A stretch of 64,000 nucleotides of DNA from Cytophaga hutchinsonii ATCC 33406 (lineage in GTDB: Bacteria; Bacteroidota; Bacteroidia; Cytophagales; Cytophagaceae). Under the pieces are notes generated by a model, which made no database searches, was not told the origin of the DNA, and was given only the letters and a program-made list of their open reading frames with translations. Location: NCBI RefSeq assembly GCF_000014145.1, contig NC_008255.1, forward strand, positions 2,992,001-3,056,000. Direction: 5' to 3'. A program made the translations under genes and the position numbers. This document shows, piece after piece, positions 52,802 to 59,901 of this stretch (its first letter is position 1; the number at the start of each line of letters is the position of its first letter).

Positions 52802-53464
52802 ATGAACAAATCTGCACTACATGATATCCGTACATTTCTGACGCCCTATAACACGACGTTGATAGCGGTTACAAAAACACATCCGGTTGAAGTACTGCAG
52901 CAAGCATATAGCAGCGGACTACGGATATTTGGAGAAAATAAAGTCCAGGAACTCATTTCTAAAGCAGAAGTACTGCCTAAAGACATACAATGGCATCTGA
53001 TCGGGCACCTGCAAAGCAATAAGGTAAAATACATTGCGCCCTTCATTTATATGATCCACTCCGTTGACAGTTTTAAACTGCTGCAGGAAATCAATAAAGA
53101 AGCGAAAAAAAACAAGCGCGTCATTGCCTGCCTGCTGCAGGTATATATCGCAAATGAAGATACAAAGTTTGGCCTAGATACACAGGAACTGACCAACCTG
53201 CTGCTGCACCCGGAACTGGAACAACTGGAAAACATTCAAATACAGGGATTGATGGGAATGGCTACCAATACCAATGATCAGGAGCAAGTCAGAAAGGAAT
53301 TCCGGTATCTGAAAAATTTGTTTAAATCGCTTGCTGAAACCATCGAAAAAAAGAATGTTGCCTGGAAAGAAATTTCTATGGGCATGACCTCTGATTACAG
53401 ACTTGCCGTTGAAGAAGGCAGTACCATGGTTCGGATCGGAAGTGCGATCTTTGGAAACAGGTAG
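52802..53464 (+). CDS. YggS-family PLP-binding protein
   Basis: 220 aa single alpha/beta barrel. The PLP lysine is in TLIAVTKTHPVEV. IRIFGENKVQE-type FGENKVQELISK, WHLIGHLQSNKVKYI and SMGMTSDYRLAVEEGSTMVRIG are the family hallmarks. YggS/PLPBP proteins balance cytoplasmic PLP and amino acid pools. Its stop codon opens a heptamer array. Confidence 0.95.
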   Translation: MNKSALHDIRTFLTPYNTTLIAVTKTHPVEVLQQAYSSGLRIFGENKVQELISKAEVLPKDIQWHLIGHLQSNKVKYIAPFIYMIHSVDSFKLLQEINKEAKKNKRVIACLLQVYIANEDTKFGLDTQELTNLLLHPELEQLENIQIQGLMGMATNTNDQEQVRKEFRYLKNLFKSLAETIEKKNVAWKEISMGMTSDYRLAVEEGSTMVRIGSAIFGNR

Positions 53465-53490
53465 TCAGTAGGCAGTAGGCAGTACAGAGT
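53463..53490. repeat. 7-base-period array overlapping the yggS-type stop
   Basis: AGTCAGT, AGGCAGT, AGGCAGT, ACAGAGT; the first unit includes the last two bases of the TAG at 53462-53464. Confidence 0.85.
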
Positions 53491-53554
53491 GCTAATTTAC
53501 AATTCGCTGCCAACGCCAGCTTTCAGGCTTTAACTATCCGCCACATACATGTGC

Positions 53555-53623
53555 CGGCAATGAAACGCGGCCTATCTTAATTTGAATAACTACCGCGTTT
53601 CATTGCCGTTGGCTTTAGCCAAC
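53555..53623. repeat. Long stem-loop CGGCAATGAAACGCGG plus GTTGGCT hairpin
   Basis: CGGCAATGAAACGCGG (53555-53570) pairs perfectly with CCGCGTTTCATTGCCG (53593-53608) around 22 bases, directly followed by GTTGGCT-TT-AGCCAAC (53608-53623). No T-run. GC-rich relative to its surroundings and probably a dispersed intergenic repeat. Confidence 0.7.
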
Positions 53624-53686
53624 GATTAAAATAAGTATAAATACTGCTCAATAAATTTCTTTAATTATAAATAATTCATTCATTCA

Positions 53687-53723
53687 GCCGCGGAGGATCA
53701 TAATTCATAATTCATAATTTAAA
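53687..53723. repeat. GCCGCGG block followed by ATTCATA heptamers
   Basis: GCCGCGG at 53687-53693, then GATCATA, ATTCATA, ATTCATA, ATTTAAA at 53696-53723, ending five bases before the ATG at 53729. Same heptamer as 19687-19714. Confidence 0.65.
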
Positions 53724-53728
53724 AAAAT

Positions 53729-54106
53729 ATGTTACACAAAACATTCTTACTTGCAGGTAGCATTTTCGCCGGGTTAGGCGTTGCGATCGGTGCCTTTGGT
53801 GCACATAAATTAAAAGACTTCTTACTTCAAACCGGTAGAACAGAAACATTTGAAAAAGCTGTTATGTATCAGTTTTACCACAGTTTCGCTTTATTGATCG
53901 TTGGTATCTTACTTATGCAGGCGCAATTCAATGCAAAGTATTTGAATTATGCCGGTTACAGTTTTATTGCCGGCATCCTGATCTTCTCCGGTTCATTATA
54001 TATCCTTTGTTTAACAGAAACACCCAAATGGGGCGCTGTTACACCAATAGGTGGCGTATGTATGATCGCGGGCTGGGTTTTGGTATCCATGAGCTTTTGT
54101 AAGTAA
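53729..54106 (+). CDS. DUF423 family membrane protein (YgdD-like)
   Basis: 125 aa with four membrane helices. GLGVAIGAFGAHKLKDFL is the family signature, followed by FEKAVMYQFYHSFALLIVG and FSGSLYILCLTETPKWGAVTPIGG. Function unknown but widely conserved. Preceded by an AT heptamer array and followed at once by another. Confidence 0.92.
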   Translation: MLHKTFLLAGSIFAGLGVAIGAFGAHKLKDFLLQTGRTETFEKAVMYQFYHSFALLIVGILLMQAQFNAKYLNYAGYSFIAGILIFSGSLYILCLTETPKWGAVTPIGGVCMIAGWVLVSMSFCK

Positions 54107-54127
54107 ACTAGTTACTAGTTACCAGCT
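54107..54127. repeat. 7-base-period array ACTAGTT directly after a stop
   Basis: ACTAGTT, ACTAGTT, ACCAGCT start at the base after the stop at 54104-54106. The inverted counterpart is 54287-54307. Confidence 0.75.
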
Positions 54128-54132
54128 TCTAT

Positions 54133-54146
54133 CCGCCGCCGCGGAG
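54133..54146. repeat. GC-rich block CCGCCGCCGCGGAG
   Basis: Six bases after the ACTAGTT array. Mirror-related to CCGCCGCGGCGG at 54273-54284 on the other side of the terminator. Confidence 0.6.
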
Positions 54147-54220
54147 CCAGACAATATGAAATGTTATACATCTAATGAAAATTAATTGTAAAGCTTACCT
54201 ATTAATGGTATAGATGGAAT

Positions 54221-54256
54221 AAAAATCCCTTCAGGAATTATCTTGAAGGGATTTTT
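54221..54256. terminator. Bidirectional terminator
   Basis: AAAAATCCCTTCA pairs with TTGAAGGGATTTTT around a short loop, giving T-runs in both directions. Lies midway between convergent genes ending at 54106 and 54309. Confidence 0.85.
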
Positions 54257-54272
54257 AGTATATCGTTTTGTT

Positions 54273-54307
54273 CCGCCGCGGCGGATGGAACCTGGTAGCT
54301 GGGAACT
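54273..54307. repeat. CCGCCGCGGCGG palindrome and inverted heptamer array
   Basis: The perfect palindrome CCGCCGCGGCGG (54273-54284) is followed by GGAACCT, GGTAGCT, GGGAACT (54287-54307), one base before the stop codon of the DUF1573 gene. On the minus strand the heptamers match the ACTAGTT/ACCAGCT family at 54107. Confidence 0.7.
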
Positions 54308-54308
54308 A

Positions 54309-54704
54309 TTAAGGAATTACGTTTACCCGTATCGTAAGATATTCTGCCGGCTCTTCTGCGCCTGTCACAGCATTTGATAAGATCGTAAGCGTTTTATTTA
54401 CTACACCCATTTTTCCTTCTGAATTAAACGATACAGCAATTGAACCACTTGCACCGGGTGCAACTACTTTCTCATAATTATTTGGAACCGTGCAGCCGCA
54501 AGAGCTAATTACATTATCAATTCTTAATGTATCATTACCTGTATTTTTATATTTAAAGACATGTGTGACTTTGCCGCCCTGTTTCACATCACCGAAATCA
54601 TGTGATTTTTTTTCGAATGTCATTACCGGACCATTAACTACAATTTTTGCAATCAACAAGGTTGAAAAAACAATACTGAGAGCAACCAAAATAAACTTTT
54701 TCAT
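54309..54704 (-). CDS. DUF1573 family protein
   Basis: 131 aa with an N-terminal signal/anchor helix (FILVALSIVFSTLLIAKI) and one Ig-like DUF1573 domain. The hallmark is NVISSCGCTVPNNYEKVVAPG, with two Cys in SCGC. DUF1573 proteins are frequent secreted or periplasmic proteins in Bacteroidota with no known role. Minus strand, downstream of the helicase gene by ~200 bases. Confidence 0.88.
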   Translation of the reverse strand: MKKFILVALSIVFSTLLIAKIVVNGPVMTFEKKSHDFGDVKQGGKVTHVFKYKNTGNDTLRIDNVISSCGCTVPNNYEKVVAPGASGSIAVSFNSEGKMGVVNKTLTILSNAVTGAEEPAEYLTIRVNVIP

Positions 54705-54893
54705 GATTCTGAATTTAATATATTAATGGGTTTACAATAACTGAGCCAGGAAGTACTATGTACAGCGTATTAGTACGAAGACGACTAAAGTTAGTACGTA
54801 ATTATATAATTCTATCTTTAAATAAATTTTTAATTAACAAAATTCATTTTCAATGTATAATTAATATTTTGAACACCGCTTAGTTAAGCAATT

Positions 54894-54928
54894 CTGTACT
54901 TTGTACTTATTACTCTGTACTCTGTACT
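54894..54928. repeat. 7-base-period array overlapping the helicase stop codon
   Basis: CTGTACT, TTGTACT, TATTACT, CTGTACT, CTGTACT; same family as 22666-22700. It encodes the C-terminal residues VQSTE of the helicase and its stop. Confidence 0.85.
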
Positions 54929-56334
54929 CCTACAATCCCTTCAAAGAACTTCGGATGGAAATTCACTAAAAACACCTGGTTTTTACCCCGTGTTATGGCT
55001 GTATACAACCAACGAAGGAATTCAATATCTATTTTATCATCTGTAAGATATCCCTGCTCAATAAAGACGGTATGCCACTGTCCGCCTTGTGCCTTGTGAC
55101 AGGTAAGCGCATACGCAAACTTAACCTGCAAAGCATTCAAAAACGGATCTTTCCGGATCGCTTCCATTCTTTCCTGCTTGGTTGCAATATCGGCATATTC
55201 TTTTTCAATTTCCGCATACAGCTCCTTCATTTTATCCTGTTCCAGATTGGGCGTATTTGAATACAAGGTATCCAGCATAATCTTCAGCTGAAAGTTTCCA
55301 AACTCGGGAAAATCTCTGAAAACAGCTTCAATATCTGCAAACCTGAATCCATACTGATCCTGATACCGCAGCACTTTACGGATTTCCAGAAAATCTCCGT
55401 TCGCAATAAAACCGGAAGAAATGTTTGAAGGTAAAATCGTATAATTATTTCGTACCGACATCAACAGATCGCCGGCATCCAATTCATTTTCAGTAAAAAA
55501 TATTGCCTGCCGGATGTACCTGTTGTAGCCGGTTGCAGACTTATTGCTTCTACAAACCACAATGGTTTCTTCTCTTCCGAAATTATCGTATGCGTAACGT
55601 AAACCATCTTCCAGCCGGTCAGAAGTCATTTTATAAAAATCCTTGAAACCGGTTGTAAAGTGTATGGTCGTTGCTTTGCTGCGGATATCATTCCGCAGTT
55701 TGGTAGCATTATATAAAATACCTGAAGCCTGTGCCTGCCGTACAACATCGGTCAGTTCTACTTCGAGTAGATCCAGGCTGAAATGCGATTCGAGGTAACG
55801 TTTATCAAGCGCCGGACTTATAGTCTTCCCTACCGGCGGCAGCTGTGCCGTATCACCACACAGAATAAGCCGGTTATTTTTTTGCTCAAACACATAGGAA
55901 ATAAGATCTCCCAGCAACCCATTGTTTCCAAACTCACTGTCATCACTCAGCATCGAAGCTTCATCCACAATAAAAATGGTGTTGGCAAACATATTTCTCT
56001 TTCTTGAAAAATGCATACTACCGGATACACCCGTTTCTTTGCGGTAAATATGCCGGTGAATAGTAGCCGCGCCCTGTCCGGAATACGATGCCATCACCTT
56101 TGCAGCTCTACCCGTTGGCGCAAGCAAGACCGTTTGAAATTTATTTTTAGGAATTGCCCGTACCAATGCACTTAACAACGTAGTCTTACCTGTTCCCGCA
56201 TAGCCTTTCAACAGCAGCGTTGCGTTGGTAGCACCTCTGTTCTCTACCAATTGTTCGATCAGATCAATGGCTTTTGTCTGACTGGCTGTAGGTGCTGCCG
56301 GAAGTGCAGAAAGAATGAATGGCGTTAGTGACAA
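54910..56334 (-). CDS. RecD-like superfamily 1 DNA helicase
   Basis: 474 aa. Walker A is LKGYAGTGKTTLLSALV, Walker B IFIVDEASMLSD, motif III LCGDTAQLPPVG, and the C-terminal UvrD-type motifs are ALTCHKAQGGQW and LYTAITRGKNQVFLV. It lacks the RecD N-terminal domain, as in other stand-alone ATP-dependent RecD-like helicases of Bacteroidota. Likely a 5'-3' helicase in repair or replication; the exact role is not known. The final five residues come from a repeat array. Confidence 0.9.
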   Translation of the reverse strand: MSLTPFILSALPAAPTASQTKAIDLIEQLVENRGATNATLLLKGYAGTGKTTLLSALVRAIPKNKFQTVLLAPTGRAAKVMASYSGQGAATIHRHIYRKETGVSGSMHFSRKRNMFANTIFIVDEASMLSDDSEFGNNGLLGDLISYVFEQKNNRLILCGDTAQLPPVGKTISPALDKRYLESHFSLDLLEVELTDVVRQAQASGILYNATKLRNDIRSKATTIHFTTGFKDFYKMTSDRLEDGLRYAYDNFGREETIVVCRSNKSATGYNRYIRQAIFFTENELDAGDLLMSVRNNYTILPSNISSGFIANGDFLEIRKVLRYQDQYGFRFADIEAVFRDFPEFGNFQLKIMLDTLYSNTPNLEQDKMKELYAEIEKEYADIATKQERMEAIRKDPFLNALQVKFAYALTCHKAQGGQWHTVFIEQGYLTDDKIDIEFLRWLYTAITRGKNQVFLVNFHPKFFEGIVGVQSTE

Positions 56335-56369
56335 GCAAAGTTTGTTTAGGTTTACTAAATTGCAAAAGT

Positions 56370-56855
56370 ATGGAAGAAATAAAAAACGGAATCATCCACA
56401 GTTTTGGTAACAAGCTACGTATCAGAGTATGCGGCATCTGCATGGACGATAATAAAATTTTATTGGTGAAACATCATTCGCTGGGGGAAAGCGGAATTTT
56501 ATGGGCTCCACCAGGCGGAGGCATCTCTTTCGGCGAAACAGCTGAAGAAGCATTAAAAAGAGAATTTTTAGAAGAAACCGGACTATCTGTCTCCATCGAA
56601 AAGTTTTTGTGTGTCAATGAATATTTAAGTCTGCCGCTGCATGCCATTGAATTATTTTTCCTTGTAAAAACTACAGGTACACTCAAACTAGGTACAGATC
56701 CTGAGCTGCAGGCAAACCAGCAGATTATAACAGACGTTGAATGGCTTTCTATTGATGCGCTTCAATTGCTCCCGAAAAATTCTATACATGGAATTTTACA
56801 TAACATACAGGCATCTGCAGATGTGCTGCATTTATCCGGTTATTTTAATTATTAA
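56370..56855 (+). CDS. NUDIX hydrolase
   Basis: 161 aa from ATG at 56370 (MEEIKNGIIHSFG). The NUDIX box is intact: G-x5-E-x7-REFLEETG in FGETAEEALKREFLEETG. Cleaves nucleoside diphosphates linked to another group; substrate unknown. Divergent from the helicase gene, with only 35 bases between starts. Confidence 0.9.
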   Translation: MEEIKNGIIHSFGNKLRIRVCGICMDDNKILLVKHHSLGESGILWAPPGGGISFGETAEEALKREFLEETGLSVSIEKFLCVNEYLSLPLHAIELFFLVKTTGTLKLGTDPELQANQQIITDVEWLSIDALQLLPKNSIHGILHNIQASADVLHLSGYFNY

Positions 56856-57030
56856 ACCTATTTTCAATAAAGCATACCAATACTTAAAAAAGGTTTCAAT
56901 TTTACCAACATACTTATCAACATTATTGCTATAATACAATAAATCGGTTAATTTTAAGGAATTATCTATTATTTTAAAGTTAAGAATACAATTTCCGGAA
57001 TAGTACTTATTAACAATACTAGTTTATAAA

Positions 57031-57930
57031 ATGCTTTCAGATATTACTGTACGATATAAATTAAATAATTCAATTAAGGATAGCCGTTTTGAAACGGAAC
57101 ATCTGGCTAAATACCATTTGTCTTTTCAGGTCAACTTTGAGTTATTCAGGATTTGTATTGTCGATGGTGATTCCAACAGATGTCTGTTTTTAGAAGATTA
57201 CACGCTGGCAGATATCTACACAACGAATGATCTGCTGGAACAGCTGGATATATTGTTTGAAGATCACATTCTGATTAAGGCAGGCTTTTGGAAAAGTATT
57301 ACCGTTGGTTTTAAAAACACACAGTTTTCACTTATTCCGGAAGCGTTATTCGAAAAAGATTATCTGAAGGAATATCTGACGTTGAATACAACGCTGGATA
57401 GAGAGCCGGATGAAGAATATCACTTCTACAAACAAAGACAAACAGAAGCGGTAAATGTATTTGCGACCAACCAAAGACTTACCAGCTGGTTTAATAAAAC
57501 CTATCCGTTAAAGCAGGTCCGTTACGTGCACCACACGGCTTCTATGATTGAAGGCATCATGCTTCAGAAAGATAAAAACGCTGCTGAAAAAAGTGTATTC
57601 ATTCAGGTAGAGCAATATTTTTTAACGATCATTGTCAAGCAAGGGAAAAAATTAATTTTCTGCAACAGTTTCACTTTTAATACCAGCGAAGATTTTGTTT
57701 ACTTTATTTTATTTGTCTTTGATCAGCTGGAATTAAATCCTGAAAAATGCCCTGTTGTCGTATTCGGTGAAATAACGCACGATTCAGAATCGTTCAGTAA
57801 ATTATACAAATACATCAGGCACCTGACCTTTGGTTCCAAACCTGAATTTGTTCGCTTTGGATACCAATTTGATGAAGTGTTTGATCACCGTTATTTTGAT
57901 TTGTACAACATGCATCTGTGCCAGGGTTAA
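57031..57930 (+). CDS. DUF3822 family protein
   Basis: 299 aa cytosolic protein. HLSFQVNFELFRICIVDGDS at the start and LNPEKCPVVVFGEITHDSES near the end are conserved pieces. DUF3822 is nearly always next to coaD in Bacteroidota, as here (12 bases). The two-fold strand-rich organisation recalls actin-like (PilM-type) folds, but that is only an impression. Role unknown. Confidence 0.82.
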   Translation: MLSDITVRYKLNNSIKDSRFETEHLAKYHLSFQVNFELFRICIVDGDSNRCLFLEDYTLADIYTTNDLLEQLDILFEDHILIKAGFWKSITVGFKNTQFSLIPEALFEKDYLKEYLTLNTTLDREPDEEYHFYKQRQTEAVNVFATNQRLTSWFNKTYPLKQVRYVHHTASMIEGIMLQKDKNAAEKSVFIQVEQYFLTIIVKQGKKLIFCNSFTFNTSEDFVYFILFVFDQLELNPEKCPVVVFGEITHDSESFSKLYKYIRHLTFGSKPEFVRFGYQFDEVFDHRYFDLYNMHLCQG

Positions 57931-57942
57931 ACCATACCTTTT

Positions 57943-58395
57943 ATGAGTAAAATTGCAATCTTTCCCGGTTCATTCGACCCTTTTACCAAAGGCCATGAAG
58001 ACATTGTACGCAGAAGCCTGCCGCTGTTTGACAAGGTGATTATTGCGATTGGTAACAACGCACAAAAAAACAGATATTTTGAGATCGATTACATTATTCC
58101 AAAAATCGAAAGCTGTTTTGAGAAAACAGATAACGTTGAAGTAAAAGTTTTTAAAGGATTAACGGCAGAATTTGCCAAAGAAAGCGGCGCACAATTTTTA
58201 ATCAGAGGTTTGCGTAACACCACCGATTTTGAATACGAGAACAGCATCTCGCAAGCCAATAAATATCTCTGGAAAGATCTGGAAACCGTATTTATGATTA
58301 CGAGTCCCCACCTGGCTTATATCAGCTCAAGCCTTATCCGCGACATTCATAAATACGATGGAGATGTAAGTGGTTTTTTACCTTATAAGATCTGA
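57943..58395 (+). CDS. coaD: Phosphopantetheine adenylyltransferase
   Basis: 150 aa. The nucleotidyltransferase motif FPGSFDPFTKGHEDIVRR and the C-terminal ISSSLIRDI are intact, and FLIRGLRNTTDFEYE is the substrate loop. Penultimate step of coenzyme A synthesis. The last 18 bases overlap the end of the convergent NUDIX gene, with no room for a terminator. Confidence 0.96.
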   Translation: MSKIAIFPGSFDPFTKGHEDIVRRSLPLFDKVIIAIGNNAQKNRYFEIDYIIPKIESCFEKTDNVEVKVFKGLTAEFAKESGAQFLIRGLRNTTDFEYENSISQANKYLWKDLETVFMITSPHLAYISSSLIRDIHKYDGDVSGFLPYKI

Positions 58396-59058
58396 GTGTA
58401 ACCGGTAATATTCGCTTGCTACTTCCTGAATAGATGCATACGAGTCTTTTACCGACTTCATTACCTCTTTGTAGTTCATCCACTTCAGGTCTTCAATAAA
58501 CTCAGCTAATTGCGGCTGCATGTTTGAATCATCCAGGCAATTCATTTCATACCAATCAGTACGTTTTAAAATGCGTTTATTCTTACGCACGTACGTATGC
58601 CAGGTAGAACAGATTTTATCCTTTACGTCTACCTTAACGCTGCACTCCTCTTCTACTTCACGTTTAGCAGCCTTCAGTGATTCTTCTTTCTTCTTTAATT
58701 TACCTTTAGGCAAATCCCATTTACCTAATCTGAAAATCAATAAAATTTTGTCCTGCTTGCGTACCACGCCACCACTGGCTTTGATTACTTTAAACTGATC
58801 TTTTATAAATTCAACCATGAACTCATAATCATCTACCGCAAACGTAATGGACAACAGTTTTTTCAAACGTTTCAATTCCATAATACGAATGAGGCGCTCT
58901 AACTGGCGTGCTGTAGCCTGCTGAATCAACACCTTACCTACTAATCTGATGGATAGAATCTCTTCCGCAGAGCCTATAATCGTATCATACTCAAACACAG
59001 GAAGTGTTGGAATAAATTGAATAACTTTTAACGGCTTATCGTTTATAAAGAGTTTCAT
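58378..59058 (-). CDS. NUDIX hydrolase with N-terminal extension
   Basis: 226 aa from ATG at 59058 (MKLFINDKPLKVIQFIP); an earlier ATG at 59145 adds a segment unlike the family. A ~110-residue N-terminal domain precedes the NUDIX box GKLKKKEESLKAAKREVEEE, in which the final Gly is replaced (EECSV). The fold start IFRLGKWDLPKGKL is typical of ADP-ribose or dinucleotide pyrophosphatases. Substrate unknown. Convergent overlap with coaD of 18 bases. Confidence 0.85.
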   Translation of the reverse strand: MKLFINDKPLKVIQFIPTLPVFEYDTIIGSAEEILSIRLVGKVLIQQATARQLERLIRIMELKRLKKLLSITFAVDDYEFMVEFIKDQFKVIKASGGVVRKQDKILLIFRLGKWDLPKGKLKKKEESLKAAKREVEEECSVKVDVKDKICSTWHTYVRKNKRILKRTDWYEMNCLDDSNMQPQLAEFIEDLKWMNYKEVMKSVKDSYASIQEVASEYYRLHSDLIR

Positions 59059-59171
59059 CTGTGTTGGGCTAATCACGGGCAAATTATCAAAGTAATGGGG
59101 AATTAAAAAGGATAGCCCAAAGGAATTATTAACAGAAGCGGGCAATTAGGGATTAAATACTTAAAATGTAT

Positions 59172-59179
59172 TAAATTTG
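59172..59179 (+). promoter_or_regulatory. -7 box TAAATTTG before pyrE
   Basis: Exact TAnnTTTG match 14 bases before the ATG at 59194 and 26 before the one at 59206, which favours 59206 as the real start. Confidence 0.5.
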
Positions 59180-59205
59180 ATGATTACAAACAAATGCATC
59201 CTTCC

Positions 59206-59835
59206 ATGAACTATACAAAAGAAGTAGCGCTTTCTCTTTTAAAGATTGAAGCGGTGCGCTTACGTCCAGAAGAACCATTCAAATGGGCTTCTGGCTGGAA
59301 TTCGCCGATATATTGCGACAATCGCTTAACATTGTCTTTCCCTGAATCCAGAAATCTGATTCGTGATGGATTGGTTGATCTGATCCGTACGCATTATCCT
59401 GCGTGCGAATGCATTGCCGGTGTAGCAACAGCAGGCATTCCGCAGGGTGCCATCATTGCAGACAGTATGAACTTGCCGATGATTTATGTACGCCCCAAGC
59501 CAAAAGATCATGGCATGCAAAACCTGATTGAAGGTAAAATTACGAAAGGGCAGAAAATTGTTGTTGTTGAAGATCTGATCTCAACTGGCGGCAGTTCCTT
59601 AAAAGCCGTAGAAGCCTTACAGGAAGGAGGCTTTGAGATCTTAGGTATGATCGGGATTTTCACCTATGGTTTTCAAATAGCGGAAGACAATTTCAAAAAC
59701 GCAGGTATTACCTTGCACACGTTGAGCAATTACGATGAGCTGATTAAGGAAGCCGTTGCGAATAATTACGTAAAGCAGGACCAACTGCAAACGCTGGGTG
59801 AATGGAGAAAGAATCCGGGAGACTGGAAAAAATAG
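59206..59835 (+). CDS. pyrE: Orotate phosphoribosyltransferase
   Basis: 209 aa from the ATG at 59206 (MNYTKEVALSLLKIEA), which matches the usual start of the family; an ATG at 59194 would add four residues. KWASGWNSPIYCDNR is the orotate site region and IVVVEDLISTGGSSLKA the PRPP loop. Joins orotate to PRPP in pyrimidine synthesis. Confidence 0.95.
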   Translation: MNYTKEVALSLLKIEAVRLRPEEPFKWASGWNSPIYCDNRLTLSFPESRNLIRDGLVDLIRTHYPACECIAGVATAGIPQGAIIADSMNLPMIYVRPKPKDHGMQNLIEGKITKGQKIVVVEDLISTGGSSLKAVEALQEGGFEILGMIGIFTYGFQIAEDNFKNAGITLHTLSNYDELIKEAVANNYVKQDQLQTLGEWRKNPGDWKK

Positions 59836-59883
59836 ATACACTAAAAAATCCCACGAGTTAACTCGTGGGATTTTTTAGTGTAT
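59836..59883. terminator. 48-bp perfect palindrome, bidirectional terminator
   Basis: Two 24-base arms with core AATCCCACGAGTTAACTCGTGGGATT, no mismatch and no extra loop, flanked by A and T runs. It starts directly after the pyrE stop and also lies past the convergent gene ending at 59902. Confidence 0.9.
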
Positions 59884-59901
59884 TAATATAAAGTACATGG
59901 T

